Positions 11,145 to 23,352 of a stretch of 64,000 nucleotides of DNA are shown one piece after another. This stretch comes from Tetrapyrgos nigripes. Taxonomy: Eukaryota; Basidiomycota; Agaricomycetes; Agaricales; Campanellaceae. The stretch covers positions 1 through 64,000 of the forward strand of contig JAACJM010000359.1 in NCBI GenBank assembly GCA_013368315.1, written 5' to 3'. Each line of letters starts with the position of its first letter. Position 1 is the first letter of the stretch. The notes under the pieces are model-generated. The model was not told where the DNA came from, searched no databases, and saw only the letters and a program-made list of their open reading frames with translations. The translations under genes and the position numbers were made by a program.

Positions 11145-12886
11145 CCTAAGAAGCTGGTTAGGAAAGGTAGGTAGTAACTCGGCGTTAAAAATCGTGTTAC
11201 TTACTTGCGTGTAAGCGTTGACCAGAAGCGAATTGAGCTGAGCGACTGCCTCATGTGAGGTTGTAGAGACATCTGTCTGGATAGTGCTGGACGACGTTTC
11301 CGCTTGAGCAGGTAGCAAAGGCAAAGGTGGAAGCGGGGGCACTTCAACACTCAGCATACCACTATCAGAATCTCCAAAGTCATAACAAAGGTCGAGTTTC
11401 GCAGGGGTACGGAATGCATTCTCCAACTGTTCCATGAAGCTTTGTCGGTCTGAGGCGCCGGACTCGTTCAACTTCAGTTCGCCGGTGAAGTCGAAGGATT
11501 TCTTGGTGTCGCTGTCTTCGTCAGAGTGAAAATCGTCCATATCAATATCGTCCATGTCAATTTGATTCTCGTTGACGTCAGTGAGATGGAACATGGGTAT
11601 GTCCAAGGGCTGAGGATCACTGAGAGAGTCCATCTCAGAGACGTCCTGAGGAACATCTTCGGGAGACGCAGAACGAGGACTGGAAGGACGATAAGAGGGT
11701 GTCGTCTTTGTGACGCTTTGCCCAAATGTTCTGCAGCTCATCAGGAATGTCTGACTCAGGATCTGATGCGTCCAATTCGTCAACAGCATAGGCTGAGACG
11801 TCAGAACCTCCCATTGTTCCCTTCATCCCGAGCATCCTCCTGGCTCCAGGTACGAGAGGACGGCTAGTAGTGTTGTTGTCGTCGTTGCTGTTGTATTGAG
11901 ATGAAAGCAGCGAAGATCTGTTCCTAGCATGTCCAAATGCAGAAGGCAAAACTGGGACTGGTGGTCGGTTCTTGATGTCATCGATGGAACTGATAGATGA
12001 ATCACCTCCTCGAGAGGACGTACAAGAACCAAACGTCAACGTCGAGGGAGCACGGATAGTACCAGCATCGAGCTTGGGTTCAATAGACGGAAGGCCCTCA
12101 GATGGTGGTGGACCCAAAGATTTCATCGCGACAATACCTGACCTTGACTTGGCAGGACGCAATGGACGAATCATGGGAGGAGAGTTCTCAAGCATGGGAG
12201 CTGGAGGTGATAACGTCCTCTTGTGGTTGGGACGCGTCCTTGGTGCCGACGATGATGCAACTGGTGGTGAAGGCTTTGGTGAGTCTCTCGGGAACATCGA
12301 GTTGAGTGTGGGCCAAGGTGCAATCTGCTGACCAAGAAGATCTTTGGATGAAGGCTGTTTGGTAGGACTTTGAGACTGGGTGTAAGGTCGCAGTGAAGTG
12401 ATGGAACTGATGTCCTTGCACAAAGTCTTCTTGGTCGGGCTTTCATCATTATCGGGAACACGGGGAACGGCACCAGCGAACATCTACTGCCTCCACGGAG
12501 AGATATTTAGTGTACCGGGAGTGGTGCCAGGTGTCATCTCCAAATCCAAGTGGTTGATGAGTTGGGCGAGATCGTTAGTCGCAGCGGATAGAATAGAAAT
12601 GACACCTGCGATTTGTTTTAGTATAGTGACAAACTTTATAAGTAACGAAACACATACCTTCACCATCCTCGTCCTAAACAGGTTGAGGTCTGCTATGCCC
12701 CAACATCTGCTCAGACACCGGACGAGGACGTCTTCTTGCCGGCGTCGAAACAGCACTGTCAGTATCCCGTTCGTGTCCATCCGAAGTAGCTTCTTCCAGA
12801 GTAAGCATGGGTACATGAGGGTTCATAGAAGAGACACCAGGCCTAAGTGGACTAGCAGCAGTAATGGTACGCCCCGGAGACGCCAT
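11145..12886 (-). pseudogene. Captured host-like gene fragment, Ser/Pro-rich protein of unknown function
   Basis: A minus-strand coding stretch starts at ATG 12886 (MASPGRTITAASPLRPG). An intron lies at about 12665-12600, then the reading runs through a Ser/Thr/Pro-rich region with GQQIAPWP, GTMGGSDVSAYAV and DASDPESDIPDELQ. Around 11697-11707 the reading must shift frame by one base to continue into YRPSSPRSASPED and KKSFDFTGELKLNESG, suggesting a one-base deletion. A candidate intron GTAAGTAAC...AACCAG then leads into the 35-bp array. The composition resembles a disordered regulatory or cytoskeletal protein of agarics; I do not recognise the family firmly. It looks like a host gene piece carried in the insertion. 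Confidence 0.5.
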
Positions 12887-13954
12887 AGACGAGAGTTAGA
12901 GTCGTTCGTGGGCGTAAGAGACAAAAAGGGCGGAATTTTCGGGTCCATGATTAGTCAAAAATGCGAGTGACTTCAGTAGGCGCAAGGCTCTTATCTTCGA
13001 CCATCGACGACTTCATCTATATCAATCATGGATTCCCTCCCTCAGAGACCTGCCCAACAAATGTCAAAAACAAGGGTACGAAAGAAATCCAGAGTAGTTA
13101 TTTTATTGCTTGAGCTTTTGAAACTTTTTGCTGATTGCAGCAATTCCAAGTCCAAAGATACTGATCAATCGGAAAGTGGTCAAACTGTGAGTGGTACTTT
13201 CTCAGCTTATTGGAGTTTACTAATGCCCACATGTAGAGGCCGGTTTTGAATAAAACTCAAAAAAGAAATGTGCGGAGGCAACGCAAAGTTGAAGCTGATG
13301 AAGAGCGCGAGCATGTCCAAAAAGAGAAGTTGGCTCAAGAGGAGGAGAGAGAGAAGGAAAAGATCAAGTCAAGCATCCAAGCTGTGCGTGTTTCTTGTAT
13401 TATCTTTCCAACTTGAAGGACACTAACTATCAATATTGACCCTTACAGATTGCTCAGGCATTGAGTGGGGTGCAAGATGTCCACATTCATTTTGTTGACG
13501 GGAACGATCGAGAGTATATAGAAGAACTGAAGAACCTCGAGCGTCAGAAACAACAGCCTCTTGATGCTAAAGATCCCAATTTTCCAAGGGACAAAACAGA
13601 ATTTTTCTTTGAGAAGGGCTTACATATTGGGTACAACCTTGAAACAGAAGAGATCGTCTTTCAGATCAAAATAACGTATGTCTGATTTTTTCCAATAGTG
13701 GAATTACTCTGAATTTAATTGTCATATTGTAGTCCATGGTCCGAATTGGCCACTCTGGAGCCGGAACGCTATAATGAAGTCACAACTTCAATTGACATTC
13801 TCATGATTTACTCAAAGCTTGCAAATTCCATCGAAATTAACTCTGTAAGTAATATTTGGTTCTTGTCATTGTGCCTCCCATTCAAATGCTCTTCAGTCAC
13901 AAAAAACACATGAAGCCAATGCTTCTCCTGATAGTTTCAAGAAGCATGGCCATA

Positions 13955-15581
13955 CAGTGGGTCAAAAAATTGTCCACATGTTTCGCATTTTTGGAAAGAT
14001 TGCCAATTTAAGCAATACTGAGTAGAGATATTAAAATGTTGTCAGTGATGGGCAGAAAGCCCTTGATAAACGCTACAATATTCTGTCTGTTTTGTCTTAT
14101 TTGGCTTAAAACTCATGGAGATATGACTGATTTAAAATGGTATGTCATTTGGACAATTTTTTGACATGCAAGTGAAAATACAGAAAGTGCTAGCTCAGTA
14201 CTTGGTATGCCCTCCTTTGGCCTTCAACACAGCCTCAATCCTTCTAGGCATGCTCCTGATCAATTTCTGACAATCTTCTTCTGTGATTTCATCCCACTTT
14301 TCAGCTGCTCTGTCCCATATTTCCCAAACTCCAGAGGGTGCTGTGTCATATCCATTGAGCTTGTGTTTGAGGGTTGTCCAGAGGTGTTCAATGGGGTTCA
14401 GGTCAGGAGATTGAGCAGGCCAGCTCATGCAATGGATGTTGTTGTCTTCAAACCACTTGGTGGCCAGTTTTGACTTGTGTTTAGGATCATTGTCTTGCTG
14501 AAAAATGGCCACCTCTGGATCAACACCCAAAATATCCATGCTCTCCAGAAGGTTGTTCTCCAAAATGTCCACATACTGCTCTGCATTCATCCTGCCCTCC
14601 ACCTCTGCCATGTTTCCAACTCCTTCCCACCCCATACATCCCCACACCATGATATTTCCTCCTCCAAATTTGACTGTTTCCACCACATTTCTCTCTCCCA
14701 AGGATTCACCCTTCCTCCCCCACACATACTGCTGTCCATCTGACCCATATCGATTGATTTTAGTCTCATCTGACCAAATAACCCTTTTCCAGTCATCCAC
14801 AGTCCAGTTTCTGTACTTCTGTGCAAAGTTTAAACGAGCCTTCCTGTGAGCTGCAGTGAGTTTGGGCTTCTTCTTCGTTTTAGATGTGTCCACATCATGC
14901 CTGAGAAGGGAATTTCGAATGGTTTGGGTGGAGACAGGTTGGTCAAGGAGGGGATTGATGTTTCTGGCCACTTCTGTAGCATTTTCAGCTTTGCCAGTGT
15001 TGATTTGTTGGATAGCAGCACGTTCATCAGTGGTAGACAGCTTTCTAGGACGCCCTGCTTGATGGTTCTCCTTGTCAGGATACATCTCTTTGGCCAGAGA
15101 AGCAATCTTTGACTTGGATACCCCAGTTTTAGCAGAGATTTCCCTGGATGAAGCAGAAGTTTGGAGGAGAGAGAGGATATTGTCTTTCTGGGTGGATGTG
15201 ATGGGTCTCATGATTTGATGAGGGCTATAGAACAACTGGATGCCCTTATATATGGTCCAGCTGGCAGCTATGATATTATTATGATGTAGCCATTGCATCA
15301 TTGTACAACTCCACTTATGATGTCATCTATGAGACATCACATAGTTACAATACTGATTTTGAAGTGGCAACTCAAAAAATTGTCCAAATGACATACCATT
15401 TTAAATCAATCATATCTCCATGAGTTTTGAGCCAAATAGGACAAATAAAACAGATTATTGTAGCTCTTATCAAGGGCGTTCTGCCCATCACTGACCACAT
15501 TTCAATATCTCTACTCAGTATTGCTTAAATTGGCAATCTTTCCAAAAATGCGAAACATGTGGACAATTTTTTGACCCACTG
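13955..15581 (-). mobile_element. Tc1/mariner transposon, copy 2 (1627 bp), in an exon of the TET/JBP-like gene
   Basis: Inverted relative to copy 1, flanked by TA at 13953-13954 and 15582-15583. Same length, same ends and nearly the same sequence as 2354-3980. Insertion splits a codon of the dioxygenase gene. Its own transposase reads on the minus strand. Confidence 0.97.
14195..15211 (-). CDS. Tc1/mariner-family transposase (DD34E), copy 2
   Basis: 338 residues from the ATG at 15211, identical as far as read to the copy at 2724-3740 within this start; the upstream extension to 15301 differs by one residue (Asn for Asp). WSDETK, QQDNDPKH and SPDLNPIEHLW supply the DD34E triad. A TATATAAG box sits 34 bases upstream as in copy 1. 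Two intact, nearly identical copies about 10 kb apart suggest recent transposition. Confidence 0.95.
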   Translation of the reverse strand: MRPITSTQKDNILSLLQTSASSREISAKTGVSKSKIASLAKEMYPDKENHQAGRPRKLSTTDERAAIQQINTGKAENATEVARNINPLLDQPVSTQTIRNSLLRHDVDTSKTKKKPKLTAAHRKARLNFAQKYRNWTVDDWKRVIWSDETKINRYGSDGQQYVWGRKGESLGERNVVETVKFGGGNIMVWGCMGWEGVGNMAEVEGRMNAEQYVDILENNLLESMDILGVDPEVAIFQQDNDPKHKSKLATKWFEDNNIHCMSWPAQSPDLNPIEHLWTTLKHKLNGYDTAPSGVWEIWDRAAEKWDEITEEDCQKLIRSMPRRIEAVLKAKGGHTKY

Positions 15582-16423
15582 TATGGTCGCTGCAGGGTGG
15601 CATGCCCCACGTGGTCAGACAGCTACAGACATTGGTGTCTATTCATGGAAACGACAGAGTCTCCAGCAGCAAACTGAGTGAGTCAATATGCCGGTTCTTT
15701 TTTTCACTCAGTTTAATCATTGTGTTAGTTATCAAAATTGTACTTCTCAGCTCGATATTGTTTCAAAAGTTTATTCAGATGGTTTGAAGAACATGTTTCC
15801 TATGGAGCACAAAGCCATGATGGATCTTGCTGCCAGGTATCTTTGCTTTCTATGTAGTGCATTTTCCTCTGATTTAAGTGTTCTGTAGAACCAACATTCC
15901 TGATATCTCACAAACAGAGATCACTGAAGAGACTCCAATCATGCCTGGTGCTCTTGCCAATTCAATCACAGTGACTGATGATGACTTTGCCAACTTCATT
16001 CATCGAGACCGTGATGCATCCCATATTGCATATGGAATGTGGTGGATAGCTTTCAGACCAACACCCAGGCAAAGATGGCAGTTCAATCCTGATCAGCATG
16101 ATCATGGCTCTGTGAAAGGTGGAGCCTTTCTTCTTAGCAAGTACAAGTGTGCAGTGGATTTTGAAAGGTAAGCAGTAATTTCTTATGAAGTATTCAGTTT
16201 ATGAAATATATCAATGAGCAGGGCACAAGGTCTCGTCGAAATCATTTGGCGAGGACAGGAAGATGAGCATTCTACAATGCAGTCACAAAGTCCAGAAAAT
16301 GTCACGCGATTTGGCACCTCAATTCAAATCACTCAGCAGTGTGTAAAAGCAGTGGAGGCTTTCAAGAGGAGAGGAATGATCTATTCTCATGTCAAAGGGG
16401 TACAATCTAGGCTTAAATTTTAA

Positions 16424-17219
16424 TCTTCATAATGTATTGTGGATGATCTGGCCTTGAATTTGAATAGTGAATAGACATCTGAAGGTGCACCTTCAGTGAA
16501 AAGCACAGGCTGTGTATGGGTATGGGTAGTAATATCTAGACCTGTGGCTCTGGAGACTTCGATATGGTATGCAATCAGTCATTAGTGAAAAGCACGGGTC
16601 TGGCAGGTTATCACAGGTCACGGGTAAGGGTCTAACGGGTACGGATTTCCAGACCCGTGCTGGTTGACGGTGGCTCAGATGGGCCATAAACACTTCAATG
16701 AGGCTTTGTACGTATTAGTTCAATGTATTAAATAGCCTCAGGCTAACGATTAATTCTCACCTTTTTTCAAATGCAAATTGTTGATTTTTCTCTCATCAAC
16801 TCAAGACCTGCGGGTACATAGGGCTCATGGGTACGGGTAGCCTCAAAAGTACCCACGGAATACCGGTGCAGTTCACTTTCAGTCATTATAATATTGAAAT
16901 GGTGTAATGGTTAACGACCCACAGATATTTTTGTGCACAGGTCACACTAAAAGTACCTGTGGGATACCCATGCAATTTACTAGGCAGATCCAGTGGGGCA
17001 GGGCCAAGGGCCAAGTAGTAGGGAATAGCACGGGTTGGCGGGTACGGGTATGGGTCAGCATATCCAAACCCACCTAAAACCCATGACCCGCCTCTTACAG
17101 GTATTCAACTCATGTCGAAGGTTTGTGGATATAAACATTAAATGTATAGAACATATGACTGAAACTGCAGTAGTAAGTAAATGCTATCTTCAGTTCTCTG
17201 CAAAGGGTAGTTTTAGTTA
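16424..17219. other. MITE-rich spacer between the dioxygenase and Plavaka genes
   Basis: The stretch is full of repeats of the type GGGTACGGGTA and GTGAAAAGCACGGGT. It holds one well-bounded hAT-like MITE (16583-16878) apparently inside an older relative. At about 17019-17106 is a fragment starting TAGGGAATAGCACGGGT, the same end as the MITE at 36427. No coding sequence is seen. Confidence 0.6.
16583..16878. mobile_element. hAT-like MITE (296 bp)
   Basis: Flanked by the 8-bp duplication TCAGTCAT (16575-16582 and 16879-16886). The ends TAGTGAAAAGCACGGGT and (inverted) AAGTGAACTGCACCGGT match with a few changes. The 8-bp duplication and the end type fit non-autonomous hAT elements. It seems nested in a related element, because GTGAAAAGCACAGG also occurs at about 16495. 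Confidence 0.65.
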
Positions 17220-20200
17220 CTAATTCTCGTCTGTTTCCCAATCAGAGGGCTCATTATACTCTTCATCATACCTATCATCTTCTCCAGTACTTTCATCGCC
17301 AATATCGTCTTTCCCATCATCATTCCCACTTTGATAGATAGGATGATCATGATCAGTCTCCATCTCCACTTCTTCAACTACCTCAGCTACCTCAATTCCC
17401 AGTGCTTCAACTTCCATCTCTTTGGTGTATTCCCTGGTCGTAATGTGTCCAACACCTCCTCCACGATATCTCATCCACATGTCTCTATCAACCGCTCTAA
17501 AGTTAAAATTTAATTAGCAAAGCACAAAGGTTCTCAATCCACCTGAGACTCACATTCCAACGTAATAATATTTGTAATCATATTGATCTATGATTAGACC
17601 TTCAGAAGTGAATCTTGGAGGTCTTCCAATGGAATTAGGAAAATCAAGATATTCCTTGGTAGTGCCATGTGCAAATGCTGGAATTGTATAACACCCTCGG
17701 AGAACTGCTTTAGGATCAACAAACCCGAAGGCATCTGGGTCATCTTCAGGAATAAACTGCAGCCTAGGAAGACGCTTGGCCTTGAAGCCACAAGGATATG
17801 AAGTGACATGTTGAAACCATCTGACATGCAAAACATCCATATGCTCCTTTGTTGTGCTTCGAGACCTTTCTCCAAAGTGTCTAACATTAACATGATATAT
17901 ACCAATGACCCTGGCATAGATGTATGGATGAGATGCAGCAGGGTCATTAGAAACCATCATGATATCATTGTGTCTCTTTGGATTCACAACATCCCGATCA
18001 CGTCTGCAGTCATAGGTGGTGAAATGAAAGGAAACAGTATTGTGAATGAAGAGTCGGCCAGATACAATGCCAATAGTATTTCGATCCAGCTCTTTTTTCC
18101 TCAGGAAGAAGCTGCTGCAACAAGTGTAACTCTAGCTTTTCTTGGAAATTCTGTGATATATTTGAGACAAACTTGATAGTCTTTTGTATATTTAGAACTC
18201 ACCTTTAGTGCAGGATCCTTTTTGCCTGCCTCTATCAAGGAATAGATAGTTTGATAGTTGACCTGAGATGCAGCAATGTGGTATGGTTTTGAAATATCAG
18301 GAATTTGTGAATCCTCTTCTTGTGTTGGCAGAGTAAAAAGCATTTTCTGGGCTTTAGAATAGGAAGACTGCTTTGGTTTCAGAGTATCCTCATCCACCTT
18401 GCGCAACAGATCATGACGGCGTTCCTGCACTGCAATTCCAGCTGTATGGTCTTTCTTGCTGACAAGATCATACATATACTTGATGTAACAGTGTTCTCTT
18501 TCTCCCTAAAACATACTTTGATTAGTGTTGTAGTAGTATCACACAATCAGCAACTCACATCTCTTGTAGAAATAGAGTCATATGTGCCAAACTGCTCCGC
18601 ATGGTCTGGATAATGACTCAAGGCATGAGTCTTATACGTTTCCATATTGAACTTCTTTCTTCTAATTGTAGCTGTTTCAGAACTTGTGCTTGCCACAGCT
18701 GTGTTTGCCACAGCTGTGTTTGTAGCTTTCTTAGTCTGATTAGCAGCTTTGTGAAGTCTTGCAGCTTTTTCGCGAGGGAGCTCCTTGGTGTCGGCATAAA
18801 ATGCACAAGTTCTGTTAGCGAACTGTCGCAGAGATTGACCCAGAGACTGAGTAGCCAGTCTGAATGATTTCAAGGTATCTTCTGTCTGAATTCGGAGCTT
18901 TGCATGAGCATGGAAAGTCATAAGGTCAAACAGCAGATTCTGAACAATTGTCTCTTGCTGTTTATCACTTATGAGATTCTCAAAAGCTGGAAGAGCAAGC
19001 TAAGACAAAACAATGAAGTTAGAGCTTAGCCTAAAAGACTCAAAATGGCTAACCTGTAGTAAATCTTCAAAGTTTCTGGCAGCAAAGTGTCTCATATCAG
19101 AGACATTACTTTTGAAGTAGTGAATAGTGCCCTGGCCAAAGCTAGGCATATTGCGGTATCTAATAGGGTATTAGAAAACTTTATAATCAAGTATAAATTC
19201 ACATATATTCACCTCTGGTTCAGTTCACTCAGTTTTTCATGTCCAATAGATTGCAAGATCCGGCAGAGGTGTGTAAAAACATCTCTCCATTTCCCCAGCT
19301 CAAAGTCATGCAGAATGTCAGTTGGGAAAAGGTCAAACATATTTTCACCAACATCCTGTAAAAAAACAGATAGTTGACTCTGCAAACAGTAAGTTATAAA
19401 TACTGGAACAATTACAAAGTTCCTTACCAGTGTGGGAATATATGAGCCATTTTTCAAAAGAGCCAAGACTCTATCACTTCTGACAGCACATCCATCATGG
19501 AAAATCAACTTTCTGGCAGTTATAACTCTCCCCTGCCTAACATCATCATCTACTCTTGGCTTCTTCACTATCCTCTCTAGGTCAACCTTTGTTCCAACAT
19601 ACTTTATCTGCCTCTTCAGAATCATACAAGCAGTGCAAGGATATTCCGATAGAAACATCATTGCTGCCAACATCACTCTATATTTAGATGAAGGATAATT
19701 AGATAGTTGATCAACCAAGAAGAAGATAAATCTCTGCTTACTTTTCAACATAATCAACAGAATAGGAAAACAGCCTGGGAAAAAGCCTTCTCATTATCTG
19801 ATCCACACATAAAACCACAATTCCTTCTAAATATGCTTGGCGAAATGTCGGATTGAAAATCAAAGCAAGAACAGCATGAAGAAGCTTCCTTCGTAAATGA
19901 GTTTTTTCGTTGTTGGAAGGATGTTGGCCATTGAATAGACTATGGTAGAAATCCTCAATCTTGTCTGGAAGCTGACACAAGAGATAATTATTAGGAATTG
20001 CATATATTGAAAGAAATTGCATACCTCAGGCACATATGCAATATGATGAGCTGAAAAAGTGCTTGGGCGTCCACGAGTATACTTTGAGAGATTACCAATA
20101 AACATATAAATTGGCCACATCTTCTGAGTTCCAAAAGTTGTCAAATGAGTTGAGTCTGACCAGAGTTGCACAGGGACTACTATTCTCTCCAGTCCACATC

Positions 20201-21723
20201 CAGGGATCTCTGGCAGCTTCCTATCCATTTCAATCATCCGATCACTCCAAAAGGTTTCTCCAAAAATACGAACAGCAGGCTGATCTTCAGAGGGCTTCCA
20301 CATCAGCTTGAATGGTTTATGGTGATAGTTCCAAGCCTGGTCACTCTGCCATGCTGCCTTGATGACCTCCTGTACATCTCTATGCCAAACATTGTCCACT
20401 TTCATTGTAGGAATATCTTCCTCTCTCTCCCAAGACCATCTAGCTCTGGGAAGCTTAAGTGAAACAGAGCTTTTGGTCCAACCATCTGCAGCATTCCACG
20501 GTAACAAAGTCTCCTTTGCTGCCTGTTCCTGAGCCTTCATATACTGATCCATACGATGAGCTTCCCTTTGTCCATTAAACCCATGGAAATCCTTCTGCTG
20601 AAAATCCTTGGCTAGAATGACATTTGTGACCAAAGAGTCCAAGTTTCCCAGTGCTTTTCTTTTCATAGCATCATGATGCCATTTCATGAGACGAAAAACA
20701 CTAGTATTTCGGAAAGGCCCTTTGGAAAGGATGTCTGGATTGGAAATAGAAGAGATATTGACGTTAGGGCCAAATCCAGAAAAAGGATTTCTGTTATCTG
20801 TATCACTGGAGCCACCTGGAATATGAAAGTCTGTAAGATCCTGTAGATTGATGTTTTCCAATGGATCATGACTAGGTGATTTATCATAGACTCGGAACAG
20901 TCCAAACTGATCTGGATCAGTCTGAAAGAGGGCAGGAAGGGGCTTTGGTTCTGCAGGAGGAGAATCTGGAGGAGAGGAGAGGGGAGAGGATCCAAAGAGA
21001 TTAGGACTTGGTGTTCTGGCTGCAGTGGGCTTTGTTCGGACTTTTTTGATGAGGGGTATAGACTGTACCATGCCGAAATCTTCAAGCACCTTTGGAGGAG
21101 CTCTTGTTCTGGGTGGCAAATTTTCATTGGGGTCCGGAGTCTGAAAATAATCAGGCTATAAAAAGCATAAGTAGGTGATATCAACCAATTAAAAATATTG
21201 TACCTGAATAGGTATCTGAGGGCCTGGAGGGGTATGAGGCTGCTCATCAATTTGCATAGCAGTTTGATCATTCTAAATCACACAAAGTGTCAGAATTCCT
21301 TTTGATGACTCATATATAAATTAGCAATACCTGGGAATCTAACATAAAATCTTCTGTTGTTACTGCTCCTGGTACATTAAAATTAGATCAGATTTAAACT
21401 GTATAATCTGAAGTACATTTACCTCAATGTCAACATCCATTGGAGAATCTGTTGTTCCAGATGCAGATGCCTGATCCCAATGAGCATTATTTCTCAAAAA
21501 AAAAAAAAACTGAATAGTGACTACCTGCATTTGCTGATTAAATTGAAGTGATCCCTTGATAGTTTTGCTTCTATGAGTTTCATATGCTGAGCAGGAACTA
21601 TGGTGTTTCTTCAGGTTCTTGAGATTCTGCCTTCCACAATGTGAACAGGTTCCCCCCTAATAAAGGAAAAAAGAAAAGAGTGAGAAGAAATATCAGGAAA
21701 TATCTTGAAAAGCTTACAGCCAT
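17220..21723 (-). CDS. Plavaka-family DNA transposase
   Basis: Long multi-exon minus-strand gene. Exon 1 is 21723-21718 (ATG GCT), exon 2 is 21656-21525 with a zinc-finger-like TCSHCGRQNLKNLKKHHSSC, exon 3 is 21470-21423. The body shows the strings I associate with Plavaka proteins: FRVYDKSPSHDP, NTSVFRLMKWHHD, DNVWHRDVQEVIKAAW, LWSDSTHLTTFGTQKMWPIY, SAHHIAYVPE, YPCTACMILK, FELGKWRDVFTHL and ASHPYIYARVIGIYHVNV. An acidic tail ends at TAG 17222-17220. I saw no frameshift or stop inside the exons I followed, so the gene may be intact. Plavaka is a CACTA-related cut-and-paste transposase of basidiomycetes. It is the natural candidate to mobilise the 22.1-kb insertion. Confidence 0.85.
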
Positions 21724-22110
21724 TATTGAAGATAAGCTTTGTTAGGAATGTTTCAAGAAATGTGGAGGATGTCAGCACTAATACTACTCCAGTCAGAAAC
21801 CAATTTTAATCAAAAGCCAAACAAAGGACCTGGAGGAAGGCTTGATGTGGGCGTAGCTGTGGTTACCCCTAAGCTTACAGGAAACCAATGTATGACCAAG
21901 GAACCACCACTGGCAAAGCCACAACGCCACTGTTAAGAAAGTATACAAGAGCTGATAAGAAGGATGTAGTTCAGGATGGATAGGGATGAAATTCTAAAAA
22001 CTGGGGAATTGAGACAAGGGCAGGAAAGAATCAGCGCTATGTACCCATCGAGGTTCTAGTTATATGACAACTTGAATGGTCACAAGGATCTCCTCAAGTG
22101 ATGATTAAAT

Positions 22111-23352
22111 CCCCGACTCGGACCGAAGGGAAGAGGAGGGACTAGGTCGTCGAATGATTGATCCGCACCTCATCCGGTTCCTTTTAGGAAAGAAACCTGG
22201 TCACGATGGCTTATGACAATGTTAGCTGTAGTCAGCTTCGGAAGAGCCACTGCGAGCGGCGTGGCAGTCCCAGGCTCTTGGCGCTGCTGTTTCTTAAAAA
22301 AAAAGGCGATAGTTGGAAGATCGAGTACGGTTTACTATTCGTAACCTAGAAGTGATAGGAAAAATGTCAATGAATTAAAACTTTCGCAAATCTGTACTGT
22401 TGCCCGAGAAAATTTACACAACTCGAGTCTATGATATAAACCTTCAGTTTATCAAACTTAGAGGGTTTTCCGAAGGATGTGGATACAAGCCATGGAGGGC
22501 CGATGAGGGACGTTTTGTGACGGCGTATTGGCGGGGAAGTGATATATGTCACAGGTGTGACATATTGCCGCGTCAAAGATTTGCCGATGTGCTGAGCCTC
22601 TCATCTCCTAAACTGAGGTCGCAAATGCATGAAAAGACTGATACAACGACTCTTATTGCATTCTACTGTAGTTACTTACTGTCATTCTGTGGCCGAGCTG
22701 GGCCCTGCCCACCTCAGTGAAGGGTGAAGGTGCAGCAGGTTGACGGCGGCAAAGAAAAGAAGCGACACTGAAGCTTCTGACGCGTCGAGCGGAGTTTGAA
22801 ATGCTTCATGCCGAGAAATTTGAGATTTCAACTCGTTCGCTGAGTAGGTACTCAAAACTCTTTAGATTTGACCATAAAAAGTAGTCATAAAGATACAAAT
22901 GCCCACCATAATGTACTAGAACAAGCCTTGAATATTTTCCTCAGAGGAATACTGCGTTCTAAATTTTTTCACTTCTGTCACGCTCGCGGAAATGCAGTTT
23001 TTCCGTCGTTTTCAGCCCATGGCAAACGTCTCGGTGAAGATCTGGTAAATCTGGTTACATATACATCCAGATAATGTATCAAGATATCTACTGTATAAGT
23101 TCTATGAAGGGAGATGGGGGAGGAACGAAGATATGAACAGATTTCTTCAGAATCTATCACTTCTAGGGTCCATATCACTTCTAGGTCACGAATAGTATAG
23201 TGTAGTAGTTGAAAACAAGAACCGTTTCATTTCTTTTTACAACTGTACTCGTATTCAGGGAGGTGGGCGGGTGTACCATATGTACTACAACACTTTCCCG
23301 GTGTACTCAAATCAATAAAAAATGCTTTTCCTTTCATTACTTCGAGTCGGGG
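22111..23352. repeat. Candidate unclassified element with CCCCGACTCG inverted ends
   Basis: CCCCGACTCG (22111-22120) and CGAGTCGGGG (23343-23352) form perfect 10-bp inverted ends 1242 bp apart. Just outside lie direct repeats of about 31 bases (near 22074-22106 and 23373-23403) sharing GGTCACAAGGATCTC and differing at three positions. No coding capacity is seen between. It may be a non-autonomous element or an old duplication. Confidence 0.35.

Larger units (their letters stand above)
13028..16423 (+). pseudogene. TET/JBP-like 2OG-Fe(II) dioxygenase gene, interrupted by Tc1/mariner
   Basis: Multi-exon plus-strand gene from ATG 13028. A coiled, Glu/Lys-rich N-terminus (about 13241-13382) precedes a conserved-looking core (GLHIGYNLETEEIVFQI; WSELATLEPERYNEV). 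One exon runs 13897-13954 and, after the transposon, 15584 to about 15677. Without the element and one TA the codons read HGH-MVAAGWHAPRG in frame. The C-terminal exons show DDDFANFIHRDRD (a candidate iron HxD), KGGAFLLSKYKCAVDFER and EIIWRGQEDEHSTM (candidate distal His). That order matches TET/JBP-type proteins that expanded in agaric fungi alongside KDZ and Plavaka transposons (Iyer and colleagues). Members oxidise 5-methylcytosine or related bases; activity here is inferred. The splice after 15677 is uncertain. Confidence 0.6.

Noticed and set aside
14207..15112. Long open readings antisense to the Tc1 transposase (also 2823-3728 in copy 1)
   Set aside because: They overlap a complete, motif-bearing transposase gene on the other strand and carry no family motif of their own.
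16494..16981. Possible outer hAT MITE enclosing the 16583-16878 element
   Set aside because: End similarity (GTGAAAAGCACAGG versus inverted AGTAAATTGCATGGG) is weak and no matching 8-bp flanks were found.
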